This document shows, piece by piece, positions 34,423 through 44,563 of a stretch of 64,000 nucleotides of DNA. Position 1 is the first letter of the stretch. Every line of letters begins with the position of its first letter. Source of the DNA: Flavobacterium frigoritolerans (GTDB lineage Bacteria; Bacteroidota; Bacteroidia; Flavobacteriales; Flavobacteriaceae); NCBI RefSeq assembly GCF_025847275.1, contig NZ_JAOZEV010000004.1, forward strand, positions 1-64,000. Reading direction: 5' to 3'. Both the position numbers and the translations under genes were made by a program. The notes below the pieces were generated by a model. It worked only from the letters and a program-made list of their open reading frames with translations, did not search any database and was not told where the DNA came from.

Positions 34423-35573
34423 TATTTCTTTTTGATAAGATCATTCATTTCATCTATTTTGTCGTACATCAAATCTTTGTTCAATCTGCCAATAGGCTCC
34501 ATTTGTGAAGCGTTTTGGTATTTTTTAGAAGCTCTTTTTGCATCTCCCATTTTTTCGTACATCAATCCTAGTTCGTATTCACCTAACATTGCTTTAGGAT
34601 AACTGGTATTGGCAATTTCTGCTAATATGCCTAATTCATCGTAAGCATTATTTTTTAAAATAGCAGTCTCTATAGCTATGTAGTCATTCATTCGAACAGG
34701 CATTTCAACACCTAACGTTTTTGTAATTATATCGTATTTGTTTCTTAGGTAATCAACATAATCAGATTTAAGAATAGCTATTTTGTCATTGTATTCGGTT
34801 AAATTTATAGGCTTGTAAGCTTCGAAAATTTGATTTAAAGCGTTAGGTATTGCATATAAAACAGCCGAATAATAGGTCGTATTTTTAAATAAATCGTATT
34901 TGTAATTAATTAAAGGATTGTTAGCTATTTTAATATTTTGATCTAATTTTTGGATTGGTTCTTTAGTTTTTTTGATATCTCCATCTGCAACAGATAGATA
35001 ATAAAATAAAGGTGTTTTTAATTTAGCAAATTTTTCAGGAACACGAACTTCCATTTGAGTTGCCAGCTCTGGACTCATAGATATGTATGCATTAAATAAT
35101 GGGACTTCTTTATATAAGAAAAAGTTTAAATAGCCAGCAGTTACTCCGTGACCTGCAATAATTCTGAATGGTGCAGTACGGTAATTTTTTTCAATTTTAG
35201 GAATTACTTCACCTGCAACAAATTCAAAAAACTTAGCTCCTTTTTCAAATGGTAATCCATTGATTGCGTCAAAGGTTGAATCATCTTCACGTTCATCATT
35301 TTTGTTTTGATGAATAGCTACGATAATTGTTTCTGGCAAATCATCCCAATAAACTCCATATTTTAGAGCACCACTAAATGGGTCAAGAAGATATTCTCCA
35401 TCAAATAAATAAAGTACTGGATATTTTCGGGTTTTATTAGTTTCATAAGAAGCAGGTAACTCAATAGTTATTGTTCTTGCTTCTCCTAATGGTGTTGAGT
35501 TAATTGTTTCTGTTTTTCTTTGAGAAAAAGCTGTAATAGAAATGAATAATAATAGTAGGTAAACTTTTTTCAT
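34422..35573 (-). CDS. Exported esterase-like alpha/beta-hydrolase protein with TPR tail
   Basis: A 383-residue protein. ATG 35573 is preferred over 35606 because it opens a signal peptide (MKKVYLLLLFISITAFSQ). Residues ~35-265 resemble the esterase D/enterochelin-esterase family (KYPVLYLFDGEYLLDPFSG, ETIIVAIHQNKNDERED, FFEFVAGEVIPKIEKNYRT). The nucleophile elbow reads IIAGHGVTAGYLNFF, where GHSxGG is expected, so the usual Ser is a Gly. The C-terminal ~90 residues contain TPR-like helices (LGEYELGLMYEKMGDAKRAS). It may be a non-catalytic scaffold. Start of the minus-strand run with radA and the GT51 gene. Confidence 0.75.
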   Translation of the reverse strand: MKKVYLLLLFISITAFSQRKTETINSTPLGEARTITIELPASYETNKTRKYPVLYLFDGEYLLDPFSGALKYGVYWDDLPETIIVAIHQNKNDEREDDSTFDAINGLPFEKGAKFFEFVAGEVIPKIEKNYRTAPFRIIAGHGVTAGYLNFFLYKEVPLFNAYISMSPELATQMEVRVPEKFAKLKTPLFYYLSVADGDIKKTKEPIQKLDQNIKIANNPLINYKYDLFKNTTYYSAVLYAIPNALNQIFEAYKPINLTEYNDKIAILKSDYVDYLRNKYDIITKTLGVEMPVRMNDYIAIETAILKNNAYDELGILAEIANTSYPKAMLGEYELGLMYEKMGDAKRASKKYQNASQMEPIGRLNKDLMYDKIDEMNDLIKKK

Positions 35574-35695
35574 AATTTGGGATTTCTGAAATTTTAAGAT
35601 TATCAAAATAGAGTAGCAATATAGTACTTTATTTTTTTTATTGAATTACAAATTGATAATGCTATAGCAATTTGGTTGGCTTATAGATGCAAAAT

Positions 35696-35731
35696 TGCCC
35701 TTTTTACAAAATTTAACTTTGAAAAAGGGCA
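35696..35731. terminator. Terminator downstream of panD
   Basis: TGCCCTTTTT and AAAAAGGGCA form a perfect 10-bp stem with a 16-nt loop. On the minus strand it follows panD; the T run after it is short. Confidence 0.6.
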
Positions 35732-35755
35732 GTTTTTATATGTTTAGAAACAGAT

Positions 35756-36106
35756 TTATGTCAAGGAATTATCATTTTCATTTGGGAAAATGATCCATGG
35801 TTTGAAGGTTTTGGCTTCTTCAAATTCTAATGTTGCATAAGAAATAATGATGATGATATCATCTTTTTGTACTTTTCTTGCAGCAGGACCATTAAGGGTT
35901 ATTTCGCCCGAATTCCGTTCTCCTTTAATGGCGTACGTTTCAAAACGTTCTCCATTATTAATGTTGACAATTGCTACTTTTTCGCCTTCAATTATGTTTG
36001 AGGCATCTAGTAAGGCTTCGTCAATAGTAATGCTGCCAATATAATTAAGATCGGCTCCAGTTACTTTAACGCGGTGTATTTTTGATTTTACTACTTGAAT
36101 TTGCAT
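35756..36106 (-). CDS. panD: Aspartate 1-decarboxylase
   Basis: A 116-residue pyruvoyl enzyme making beta-alanine from aspartate for pantothenate. The self-cleavage site is [15 protein letters not shown], where Ser25 after Gly24 becomes the pyruvoyl group. [20 protein letters not shown] and [20 protein letters not shown] follow the family pattern; length is normal. The start is 14 bp after the panC stop, so panC and panD form an operon that supplies beta-alanine and joins it to pantoate. Confidence 0.96.
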   Translation of the reverse strand: MQIQVVKSKIHRVKVTGADLNYIGSITIDEALLDASNIIEGEKVAIVNINNGERFETYAIKGERNSGEITLNGPAARKVQKDDIIIIISYATLEFEEAKTFKPWIIFPNENDNSLT

Positions 36107-36120
36107 GTTACAAAAGTAAA

Positions 36121-36969
36121 TTAATTTAATGAAATAGTATCAATCAACCTAATAGAATTAACAAATACTGCTATAAATGCGCGGTAATTTTTGTCTTTAT
36201 TTTTATGATCTATAGGTAATAATGTTGATTCATCAGCAATTACGAAATATTCTAGTTCAAATTTGGTGTTGTTTTTGAAAGAGTTTTCTACAAATTCAAT
36301 TGTTTCTTCAGGGCTTTTTGTCTGAAAAATTTCTTTTACTTCAGTTAGAATTTTATAGATCATGGCTGCTTCTTGACGTTCTTCAGGTGTCAGGCGTTCG
36401 TTTCTAGAGCTCATTGCCAATTGGTTTGGTTCTCTAAAAATTGGACAGCCAACAACATTTACTGGGAGATGGTTTTTTTCGACCATTTTCTTTACAATCT
36501 GTAGTTGTTGGAAATCTTTTTCTCCAAAATAGGCATTTGTGGGAGTGATAATCTCGAACAAACGCTTTACAATTGTACCTACACCATTAAAATGTCCGGG
36601 TCTAAATTTTCCTTCCATCTGATTTTCTAGTCCATCGAAATCAAATGATTGAGAAACGGTATGGCCTTCATAGATATCTTCGACAGTTGGAGCATATAAG
36701 ATTATTTTATCACTTAAAGTGCGCATTTTTCTTACATCTTCCTCTAGAGTTCGGGGGTATTTTGCTAAATCTTCTTGGTTGTTAAACTGTGTTGGATTTA
36801 CAAAAATACTTACAACTGTATCATCATTTTCGTTCAATGATCGTTGCATTAAAGCCAGGTGGCCTTGGTGTAAAGCGCCCATGGTTGGTACGAAACCAAC
36901 ACTCGAATTTTCGGTTTTAATAGTTTTCAAATAAGCTATTAAAGCAACTTTACCGTAGAAAATATGCAT
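36121..36969 (-). CDS. panC: Pantothenate synthetase
   Basis: A 282-residue enzyme that condenses pantoate with beta-alanine using ATP. It has [18 protein letters not shown] with the HIGH-like nucleotide motif (residues ~24-41), [56 protein letters not shown] and the KMSKS-like [16 protein letters not shown] 36969 is chosen over ATG 36999 because it gives the normal family length and N-terminus ([14 protein letters not shown]). First gene of panC-panD, divergent from the GT5-type gene. Confidence 0.96.
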   Translation of the reverse strand: MHIFYGKVALIAYLKTIKTENSSVGFVPTMGALHQGHLALMQRSLNENDDTVVSIFVNPTQFNNQEDLAKYPRTLEEDVRKMRTLSDKIILYAPTVEDIYEGHTVSQSFDFDGLENQMEGKFRPGHFNGVGTIVKRLFEIITPTNAYFGEKDFQQLQIVKKMVEKNHLPVNVVGCPIFREPNQLAMSSRNERLTPEERQEAAMIYKILTEVKEIFQTKSPEETIEFVENSFKNNTKFELEYFVIADESTLLPIDHKNKDKNYRAFIAVFVNSIRLIDTISLN

Positions 36970-37031
36970 GGTGGTATTATTAAAATTTAGTGCAAACATA
37001 ATATATTAGTTAATAACTGCATAAATTTTTG

Positions 37032-37039
37032 TAATTTTG
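37032..37039 (+). promoter_or_regulatory. Promoter -7 box for the GT5-type gene
   Basis: TAATTTTG, a perfect TAnnTTTG box followed by C, 38 bp before the start codon at 37078. Confidence 0.5.
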
Positions 37040-37077
37040 CATCGTTTTTATTACCAAAAATTAAGCAAATTACTATT

Positions 37078-37884
37078 ATGAAAGATAAGAGGATATTGTA
37101 TGTATCATCTGAAGTTGTGCCTTATTTAGCTGAAAATGAGGTTTCTTTAATGTCTTATGATGTGCCCAAAATGATTAATGATCAGGGCGGACAAATAAGA
37201 ATTTTCATGCCAAGATATGGAAATATCAATGAAAGAAGACACCAGTTACACGAAGTTATCAGGCTTTCTGGAATGAATTTGGTAGTGAATGACTTAGATA
37301 TGCCATTGATTATTAAGGTAGCATCTATTCCTAAGGAAAGAATTCAGGTTTATTTTATAGACAACGATGAGTATTTTAAAAGGAAAGCCACTTTTACGGA
37401 TGAAGAAGGTGTAATGTATCCAGATAATGACGAAAGAGCAATCTTTTTTGCTAAAGGAGTTGTGGAGACAGTTAAGAAATTAAACTGGGTTCCAGATATA
37501 ATACATGTACATGGATGGATGGCTGCAATGCTGCCAATCTATATGAAGCATTATTATAAACATGAAGCTTTATTCTCTGATACAAAAATTGTTACTTCTG
37601 TTTATACGCAATCGTTTGATGAGACACTAGATCCAGAAATGATTAAGAAGGTAAAATTTGATGGGGTTCCACATGAAGCTGTTTCAGATTTAGAAATTCC
37701 GAATTATGAAAATATTTTAAAAGCGAGTATTCTTCATTCAGATGGGGTAATAATAGCCTCAAATAATCTGTCTTCAAGTTTAACAAAATTTATAGAATCT
37801 TCAGGAAAACCTTTTTTACCTTTCGTCCCAAAAGATGCATTCGCAGAGGCGTATACAAATTTTTATAAAAACGAGGTTCTTTAA
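37078..37884 (+). CDS. Glycogen/starch synthase-like protein, N-terminal GT5 domain only
   Basis: A 268-residue protein equal to the first Rossmann half of glycogen synthase (GT5): KRILYVSSEVVPYLAENEVS at the start, DVPKMINDQGGQIRIFMPRY, then VPDIIHVHGWMAAMLPIYMK near residue 140. It lacks the C-terminal GT-B half with the ADP-glucose site, so it cannot be a complete glycogen synthase. Such short forms are common at this place in flavobacteria, in front of a DUF4270 gene and glmS and opposite panC, which implies a retained role of unknown kind. Cytoplasmic. Confidence 0.8.
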   Translation: MKDKRILYVSSEVVPYLAENEVSLMSYDVPKMINDQGGQIRIFMPRYGNINERRHQLHEVIRLSGMNLVVNDLDMPLIIKVASIPKERIQVYFIDNDEYFKRKATFTDEEGVMYPDNDERAIFFAKGVVETVKKLNWVPDIIHVHGWMAAMLPIYMKHYYKHEALFSDTKIVTSVYTQSFDETLDPEMIKKVKFDGVPHEAVSDLEIPNYENILKASILHSDGVIIASNNLSSSLTKFIESSGKPFLPFVPKDAFAEAYTNFYKNEVL

Positions 37885-37905
37885 AATTTAACTTTTTTAT
37901 TACAC

Positions 37906-39510
37906 ATGTATAATACTTCTTTTTTTAGAAAAATACTTTTAGTAGCAAGCGTTGTTTTTTTATATTCTTGCGATAAGGATTTTAATGTTATTGGCGATGA
38001 TTTAATTGGTGATAATCATTTTAATTTAGCAACGTATAGTTCAGATGTAGTGGCTTATAATCAGAAAATTAAGCCGATACAATCAAACAATTTAACTTCA
38101 AATCAATTGGGGATTTATGTTAATTCTGCATTTGGTACTACTGTAGCTAGTTTCGCTACGCAGTTAAGTTTGGCAGTAGTTAATCCTACAATAGGAGCAG
38201 ATCCAGTTATTCAAAGTGTTGAGCTTGAGGTTCCGTATTATAGTCATGTAGATAAAGTTAATACTGATGGTACTCGTGTATATAAGTTAGACTCGATTTA
38301 TGGTCCAGCAACAGGTGAAATGAAACTTAGTGTTTATCAGTCAGGGTATTATATGGCTGATTTGGATCCGAATAGTAACTTTGCAAATTCACAACTTTTT
38401 TTTACGGATCAAAATTCTACTTTTGACACTGCCAAAGTTGGGACGCGTTTGAATACTGGTGTAGAAGGTCAAAACGATAAGTTTACTTTTAGTGCGGCAG
38501 AAATAGTTGAGACAACTAAAGATGATGCAGGTAAAGAAACTACTGTAAGAAGAGCGCCAGCAATGAAACTGACGTTGGATAAAGGTGTTTTTCAAAAGGA
38601 GATACTTGATGCGACAGGTAAGTTGACAACAAATGATGTTTTTAAAAATCATTTTAAAGGATTGTACTTTAAAGTAGAAAGTAATGGAGAAGTTGGTAGT
38701 TTAGCTAATGTTGATTTTAGACAAGGAAAGATTACTATAAAATATAAAGCAAAAACAGAGATAACAACAGATGCTCCTGAAACAATGGAGGATAAAACTC
38801 TTATTCTTAATTTAACAGGTAATACGGTAAATTTATTACAGGAAGTTAATGTTAATTCAGCTTATAATACTGCAATAACGACTCCAAAAGCAACTGGCGA
38901 CGAGAAGTTGTATTTAAAAGGAGGAGAGGGTTCAATGGCTATATTAGAGCTTTTTAAGCCTGGGGAATTAGAAGAAATAAGAAGTAAAGGCTGGTTGATT
39001 AACGAAGCTAATTTGATTTTTCATGTTGATTCTGATGCTATGAAAGGAGTGCCTTATGATGAAAATAAAGTTCCTTCTGAGCCAAACAGAATTTATTTGT
39101 ATGATTTTAATAATAATCGACCAATTATTGATTATTATAATGATGGAACTCCAAGTGCTACGACTGATGCGAAAAAAATCAAACAGGTTTTTAATGGTAT
39201 ATTAAACGTTGACCCTGTTACTAAAAGAGGTTCTACTTATAAAATCAGAATTACAAATCATGTTAGGAATTTGATTAAACATGCAGATTCAACTAATGTG
39301 AAGATGGGAATTGTAGTTACTGAGGATATAAATATTGTTGCTTCTAATAAATTAAAAGGGACAGATATAAAAACGGTAAAAGGAGATCCTTTTACTAAAG
39401 CACCAAGAGCATCGGTAATGAATCCTTTAGGAACGATTCTTTACGGAACAAATACTCCGGATGAAAGTAAGAGATTGAAACTTCAGATTTACTACACGAA
39501 ACCAAATTAA
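37906..39510 (+). CDS. DUF4270 lipoprotein
   Basis: A 534-residue outer-membrane or surface lipoprotein. The signal ends in VVFLYSCDKDFNVIGDDLIG, with the lipid Cys near residue 22, and the following FNVIGDDLIGD is the hallmark opening of DUF4270. The rest is beta-rich, with repeated VELEVPYYS/TKRGSTYKIRITNHVRNLI strands and the closing LQIYYTKPN. Function unknown; the family is nearly restricted to Bacteroidetes. Between the GT5-type gene (21-bp gap) and glmS (10-bp gap), so all three are probably one operon. Confidence 0.88.
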   Translation: MYNTSFFRKILLVASVVFLYSCDKDFNVIGDDLIGDNHFNLATYSSDVVAYNQKIKPIQSNNLTSNQLGIYVNSAFGTTVASFATQLSLAVVNPTIGADPVIQSVELEVPYYSHVDKVNTDGTRVYKLDSIYGPATGEMKLSVYQSGYYMADLDPNSNFANSQLFFTDQNSTFDTAKVGTRLNTGVEGQNDKFTFSAAEIVETTKDDAGKETTVRRAPAMKLTLDKGVFQKEILDATGKLTTNDVFKNHFKGLYFKVESNGEVGSLANVDFRQGKITIKYKAKTEITTDAPETMEDKTLILNLTGNTVNLLQEVNVNSAYNTAITTPKATGDEKLYLKGGEGSMAILELFKPGELEEIRSKGWLINEANLIFHVDSDAMKGVPYDENKVPSEPNRIYLYDFNNNRPIIDYYNDGTPSATTDAKKIKQVFNGILNVDPVTKRGSTYKIRITNHVRNLIKHADSTNVKMGIVVTEDINIVASNKLKGTDIKTVKGDPFTKAPRASVMNPLGTILYGTNTPDESKRLKLQIYYTKPN

Positions 39511-39520
39511 TTAAATATAT

Positions 39521-41368
39521 ATGTGTGGAATTGTTGGATATATTGGATATAGAGAGGCGTATCCTATAGTAATAAAAGGACTAAAACGACTCGAATACAG
39601 AGGTTATGATAGTGCTGGAGTTATGTTATATGACGGAGAAGCAATTAAACTTTGTAAAACAAAAGGTAAAGTTTCGGATCTTGAAGTTAAAGCTAAAGAA
39701 GGCTTTACTACAAACGGAACAATAGGAATAGGACATACGCGTTGGGCAACACATGGTGTTCCTAATGACGTGAATTCACATCCCCATTTATCTAATTCTG
39801 GAGATTTGGCGATAATACATAATGGTATTATTGAAAACTATGCTCCACTTAAAGAAGAATTAAAAAAAAGAGGATATGTTTTTCATTCTGATACTGATAC
39901 TGAAGTATTGGTAAATTTGATTGAAGAAGTTCAGAAAAAAGAAAAGCTTAAACTAGGTAAGGCAGTACAAGTTGCATTAAATCAAGTTGTAGGGGCTTAT
40001 GCTATTGCAGTATTTGATAGAAAAAATCCAAATGAAATTGTAGCTGCCAGATTAGGTAGTCCATTGGCAATTGGAGTAGGTGAAGGAGAGTACTTTATTG
40101 CATCTGATGCTTCGCCTTTTATTGAATATACTTCAAATGCAGTTTACCTAGAAGATGGAGAAATGGCAAACATTAGATTGCATAAGCCTATCAAAATCAG
40201 AAAGATTAAAGACGATTCATTAGTTGATCCTTATATTCAGGAACTTCAAATGAATTTAGAGCAAATTGAAAAAGGTGGTTATGAGCATTTCATGCTTAAG
40301 GAAATATATGAGCAGCCTAGTGTTATAAAAGATACTTATAGAGGAAGACTTCATGCAAATGAAGGAATTGTTCAGCTAGCTGGTGTTGAAGATAATTTAG
40401 AAAAATTTCTTAATGCCGACAGAATAATTATCGTTGCTTGTGGTACATCATGGCATGCAGGTTTGGTTGCAGAATATATCTTTGAGGAATTTGCCCGAAT
40501 TCCAGTAGAGGTTGAATATGCTTCAGAATTTAGATACCGTAATCCTATTATCAATAAAACAGATGTAGTTATAGCAATTTCTCAATCAGGAGAGACTGCA
40601 GATACTATGGCTGCTATTAAATTGGCAAAAGAGCATGGAGCATTTGTGTTTGGTGTATGTAATGTTGTAGGTTCTTCTATTTCTAGAGAGACTCATGCAG
40701 GTGCTTATACACATGCAGGCCCAGAGATTGGAGTAGCTTCTACAAAAGCATTTACAACTCAAATTACTGTATTAACAATGATTGCTTTGCGTTTAGCAAA
40801 AGCAAAAGGAACATTGTCTAGTCCAGATTTTCATAGATACTTGCAAGAGCTTGAACTTATCCCAGATAAGGTAAAAGAAGTTTTGGAAACAAATGATGTT
40901 GCCAAAGAAATTGCAGGAGTATTTAAGGATTCTCCAAATTGTTTATACTTAGGAAGAGGTTATAATTTTCCTGTAGCACTTGAAGGGGCTTTGAAGCTTA
41001 AAGAAATCTCATATATTCATGCCGAAGGGTATCCTGCAGCAGAAATGAAGCATGGACCAATTGCTTTAATAGATGAGCATATGCCAGTAATAGTAATTGC
41101 GCCTAAGCAAGGACATTACGATAAAATTGTAAGTAATATTCAGGAAATAAAATCCAGAAGTGGAAAAATTATTGCAGTAGTAACCAAGGGAGATACACAA
41201 GTACGTGAATTAGCAGACTATGTGATTGAAATACCTGAAACTTCAGATGCATTATCACCGTTAATTACTACAATTCCATTGCAGCTTTTATCTTATCATA
41301 TAGCAGTTATGAGAGGTTGTAATGTTGACCAACCAAGAAACTTGGCGAAGTCAGTTACTGTAGAATAA
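39521..41368 (+). CDS. glmS: Glutamine-fructose-6-phosphate aminotransferase (isomerizing)
   Basis: A 615-residue enzyme making glucosamine-6-phosphate for peptidoglycan and LPS. The N-terminal glutaminase starts at Cys2 (MCGIVGYIGYREAYPIV), with LEYRGYDSAGV and GIGHTRWATHGVPNDVNSHP. Two SIS sugar-isomerase domains follow, with IVACGTSWHAGLVAEY near residue 308, ISQSGETADTMAAI, ASTKAFTTQ and the terminal LAKSVTVE. Full length. No glmS ribozyme is seen in the 10 bp upstream, as expected in this phylum. Ends with a strong terminator. Confidence 0.97.
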   Translation: MCGIVGYIGYREAYPIVIKGLKRLEYRGYDSAGVMLYDGEAIKLCKTKGKVSDLEVKAKEGFTTNGTIGIGHTRWATHGVPNDVNSHPHLSNSGDLAIIHNGIIENYAPLKEELKKRGYVFHSDTDTEVLVNLIEEVQKKEKLKLGKAVQVALNQVVGAYAIAVFDRKNPNEIVAARLGSPLAIGVGEGEYFIASDASPFIEYTSNAVYLEDGEMANIRLHKPIKIRKIKDDSLVDPYIQELQMNLEQIEKGGYEHFMLKEIYEQPSVIKDTYRGRLHANEGIVQLAGVEDNLEKFLNADRIIIVACGTSWHAGLVAEYIFEEFARIPVEVEYASEFRYRNPIINKTDVVIAISQSGETADTMAAIKLAKEHGAFVFGVCNVVGSSISRETHAGAYTHAGPEIGVASTKAFTTQITVLTMIALRLAKAKGTLSSPDFHRYLQELELIPDKVKEVLETNDVAKEIAGVFKDSPNCLYLGRGYNFPVALEGALKLKEISYIHAEGYPAAEMKHGPIALIDEHMPVIVIAPKQGHYDKIVSNIQEIKSRSGKIIAVVTKGDTQVRELADYVIEIPETSDALSPLITTIPLQLLSYHIAVMRGCNVDQPRNLAKSVTVE

Positions 41369-41395
41369 AAAACGAATAAAAACATAAGTATTTGA

Positions 41396-41424
41396 AAAAG
41401 CGAGATTTACATCTCGCTTTTTTT
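41396..41424 (+). terminator. Terminator after glmS
   Basis: AAGCGAGAT pairs with ATCTCGCTT around TTAC, followed by TTTTTT. Confidence 0.88.
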
Positions 41425-41666
41425 ATAACAAAAAATTAAGAAATTCATTTTTGTAGAATATTCATTTTTTTCTTCAAAATAATATGTATGCATAGTATAT
41501 TTCAATGAGTTAGGGAGGAATAGTTGTCAAAAGTTCAAAAAACACGAATGTGTAATATGTATTTTTGTTGCTAAAAAGTTAAGGAAAATTAATTTTTTTT
41601 AACCTTTTTTTAGTAATATCAAAAATATTTGTACTTTGGTAACATAAACCATCTAAAACTAACCAA

Positions 41667-44474
41667 ATGAGAATGTATTTACTTATTCTATCATTGTTCT
41701 TTTGCGGGGTATCCTTTGCGCAGAGTACAATTTCAGGTTCCGTTACCGATAATAAAAAAGAAGCAATTCCCGGAGCTAATATTAATGTTGTGGGTGAGGC
41801 CAGTAGTACTTCTACTGATTTCGACGGTTCATTTATTTTAAAGTCATCCAAAAGTGTACCGTTAACAATTAGGATTACGGCAGTTGGATATGAGACTAAA
41901 ACTGTCAATGTTACTTCAGCAAACCAAAAAGTCAATGTATCGTTGGTTGAGGAGAGAACAATGTTAAATGAGATTGTTGTTTCGGCTTCGAGAACTCCAG
42001 AAAGAGTAATTGAATCACCAGTTACAATTGAAAGAATGGGTATTCAGGAAATAAGAAACACTACGGCTCCATCTTTTTATGAAGGTTTGGAGAATCTAAA
42101 AGAAGTTGTTTTTAATACCAGTAGTATTTCGTTTAAATCGGTAAATACGAGAGGTTTTGCAACTGTTGCTAATACTCGTTTTATGCAATTAGTTGATGGT
42201 ATGGATAATTCATCTCCAGCATTGAACTTTGTGTTAGGAAACTTAATTGGTCTGAATGATTTAGATGTGGCAAGTGTAGAGCTTTTGCCAGGAGCATCAT
42301 CTGCACTTTATGGAGCTAATGCGTTTAATGGTATTTTGTTTATGAACAGCAAAAGCCCGTTTACAAACCAAGGTGTTAGTACTTATTTTAAATACGGACA
42401 AACTTCACAAGATGTAGCGGGAACAAATGATTATGTAGATTTTGGTTTTAGAGCGGCTACTGCATTTAGTAAGCATTTTGCAATAAAAGCAAATTTTAAT
42501 TTCATCAGAGCAACGGAGTGGATTGCAGATGATCAAAGAAGTTTGACAGGAGGTTCTATCGGACATGCTAATAATCAAAACTATGATGGGTTAAATATTT
42601 ATGGAGACGAGGTTACTACTTTTCTTCCAAATGTAGGACAGGTAAGTAGAACGGGATATCATGAAAAAGATTTGAATAATAATAAATCAGAAAGTGTAAA
42701 GGCTGATTTCGCAATGCATCTTAAGCCTTGGGAAAGTGAAACTGAGATTATATTCCAATACAAATTAGGTATAGGTAGTACTATTTATCAAGGAGCAAAC
42801 AGATATTCTTTGAAGAACTTTTTCATGGGCCAAACTAAATTGGAGGTAAAAGGAAAGAACTTTTTCGCAAGGGTTTATATGACAAATGAAGATGCTGGAG
42901 ATTCTTATGATATGCGTTTTGCAGGTTGGAACGTAAATAGAGCAGCTAAATCAGATACGAACTGGTTTACAGATTATGCTAAATCTTTTCAATTGTCTTC
43001 TGCGGTATTGGGGCTTAATGCAAATGACGCTGCTAAATATGCTAGAACTTTTGCAGATTATAATATTTCACCAGGTTTAGGCTTGGCACCAAATATTGAT
43101 CCAGCTAATCCTAGTGCTCCAAGATCAGCACGATTTGAACCAGGTTCTCCGCAATTTGCAAGTGCGTTTGCAGATGTAATAGATAATCCAAATCTAAAAG
43201 AGGGAGCAAAGTTTATAGATCATTCTAAGTTGTATCATTCTGATGTAAATTACAATTTTAAAGATCTTATTGATTTTGCTGAAGTTCAAGTAGGAGGTTC
43301 TTGGAGAGAGTATGTAATGAACTCTGAAGGGACAATTTTTACAGATTATGATGGTCCGTTAAGGTATAAAGAATATGGAGCATATACACAGCTTGCTAAA
43401 AAATGGATGGATGATAGATTAAAATTTACAGGATCTATTCGTTATGACAAAAGCCAAAACTTTAAAGGAAATGTATCGCCTAGGATAGCATTTGTTTATT
43501 CTGCAGGAGCGACAAAAGTGCATAATTTTAGAGTTTCATACCAAACAGGTTTTAGAAATCCAACAACTCAGGATCAATATATCGGTCTAGATTTAGGTCC
43601 GTTTGCATTAATTGGTTCAGCGGCAGAAAATTTAGATCGTTTTACAGAAGTTAGAGAAGTGAGTTTAGCAGGTCAGGCAGCGGGTAATCCAGCTACAGTG
43701 ACAATGAATGGTCATAAAGCTTATGAAAATGCATATACAGTAGCTTCTGTGCAGGCGTTTGGAGCTACCGGAAATCCAGCAAATCTTGAAGTGGCGAATA
43801 TTGGATTGGTAAAACCAGAAGAAGTGCAAGCTTTTGAAGTTGGATATCGTTCGGTAGTAAGAGATTTTTCAATTGATGTTAATGCATATTATAATATTTA
43901 TGATAATTTCATGAATACAGCCCGAGTGATTAGTCCGTATTACGGAACTGTAGGGACAGATGTTACTAATCCAGCAGTGCAACAAAGTTATCAGGCACTA
44001 GCATTTGGTGACAGAAGAGTTTATCAAGTTTATACTAATACAACTGCGCAAATATCTTCTTTTGGAGTTGGGGTTGGGTTGTCTAAAAAAGTATACAAAG
44101 ATTTTGAAGTAGGAGTGAATTATAATTATTCACAATTTAATTTTGATCAGTCAAAAGATCCAGGATTTGTTGCTGGATTTAATACTCCAAAACATAGAAT
44201 TAAAGGTTCGTTAGGGAATTCTAAATTATTTAAAAATTTTGGATTTAATATGAACGTAAGATGGAATACGGAGTATTTATGGGAGGCATCTTTTGCTGAC
44301 GGAATGGTTCCGGAAAATACAGTGTTTGATGCTCAGATAAACTATGGAATTCCTAAATTAAAATCGGTTATCAAAATTGGAGCTACAAATATTTTTGGAA
44401 AAGATTATATTCAGGTAATAGGGGCAGGTTTAATAGGGCAACAATGGTTTGCTTCATGGACAATTAACCCATAA
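41667..44474 (+). CDS. TonB-dependent receptor
   Basis: A 935-residue outer-membrane transporter. Signal peptide (MRMYLLILSLFFCGVSFAQ), carboxypeptidase-regulatory-like domain (~22-95, ISGSVTDNKKEAIPGANINV, TDFDGSFIL), TonB-box/plug (~100-225, LNEIVVSASRTPERVIESPV, VELLPGASSALYGANAFNGI) and a large beta-barrel ending LIGQQWFASWTINP. The substrate is unknown. No SusD partner follows; instead an SGNH-hydrolase lipoprotein gene begins 89 bp downstream, suggesting the two handle an ester-containing nutrient together, which is inference. Confidence 0.93.
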   Translation: MRMYLLILSLFFCGVSFAQSTISGSVTDNKKEAIPGANINVVGEASSTSTDFDGSFILKSSKSVPLTIRITAVGYETKTVNVTSANQKVNVSLVEERTMLNEIVVSASRTPERVIESPVTIERMGIQEIRNTTAPSFYEGLENLKEVVFNTSSISFKSVNTRGFATVANTRFMQLVDGMDNSSPALNFVLGNLIGLNDLDVASVELLPGASSALYGANAFNGILFMNSKSPFTNQGVSTYFKYGQTSQDVAGTNDYVDFGFRAATAFSKHFAIKANFNFIRATEWIADDQRSLTGGSIGHANNQNYDGLNIYGDEVTTFLPNVGQVSRTGYHEKDLNNNKSESVKADFAMHLKPWESETEIIFQYKLGIGSTIYQGANRYSLKNFFMGQTKLEVKGKNFFARVYMTNEDAGDSYDMRFAGWNVNRAAKSDTNWFTDYAKSFQLSSAVLGLNANDAAKYARTFADYNISPGLGLAPNIDPANPSAPRSARFEPGSPQFASAFADVIDNPNLKEGAKFIDHSKLYHSDVNYNFKDLIDFAEVQVGGSWREYVMNSEGTIFTDYDGPLRYKEYGAYTQLAKKWMDDRLKFTGSIRYDKSQNFKGNVSPRIAFVYSAGATKVHNFRVSYQTGFRNPTTQDQYIGLDLGPFALIGSAAENLDRFTEVREVSLAGQAAGNPATVTMNGHKAYENAYTVASVQAFGATGNPANLEVANIGLVKPEEVQAFEVGYRSVVRDFSIDVNAYYNIYDNFMNTARVISPYYGTVGTDVTNPAVQQSYQALAFGDRRVYQVYTNTTAQISSFGVGVGLSKKVYKDFEVGVNYNYSQFNFDQSKDPGFVAGFNTPKHRIKGSLGNSKLFKNFGFNMNVRWNTEYLWEASFADGMVPENTVFDAQINYGIPKLKSVIKIGATNIFGKDYIQVIGAGLIGQQWFASWTINP

Positions 44475-44563
44475 ATAAATTATAAGTATATAGTTTATTG
44501 TATTTCTTATTAAATTTTAAGAAGTGTGGAAAAATGAATATTAATGTAAAAAAAATACAAATC

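Noticed and set aside
39511..39520. glmS ribozyme upstream of glmS
   Set aside because: Only 10 bp separate the DUF4270 stop from the glmS start; there is no room.
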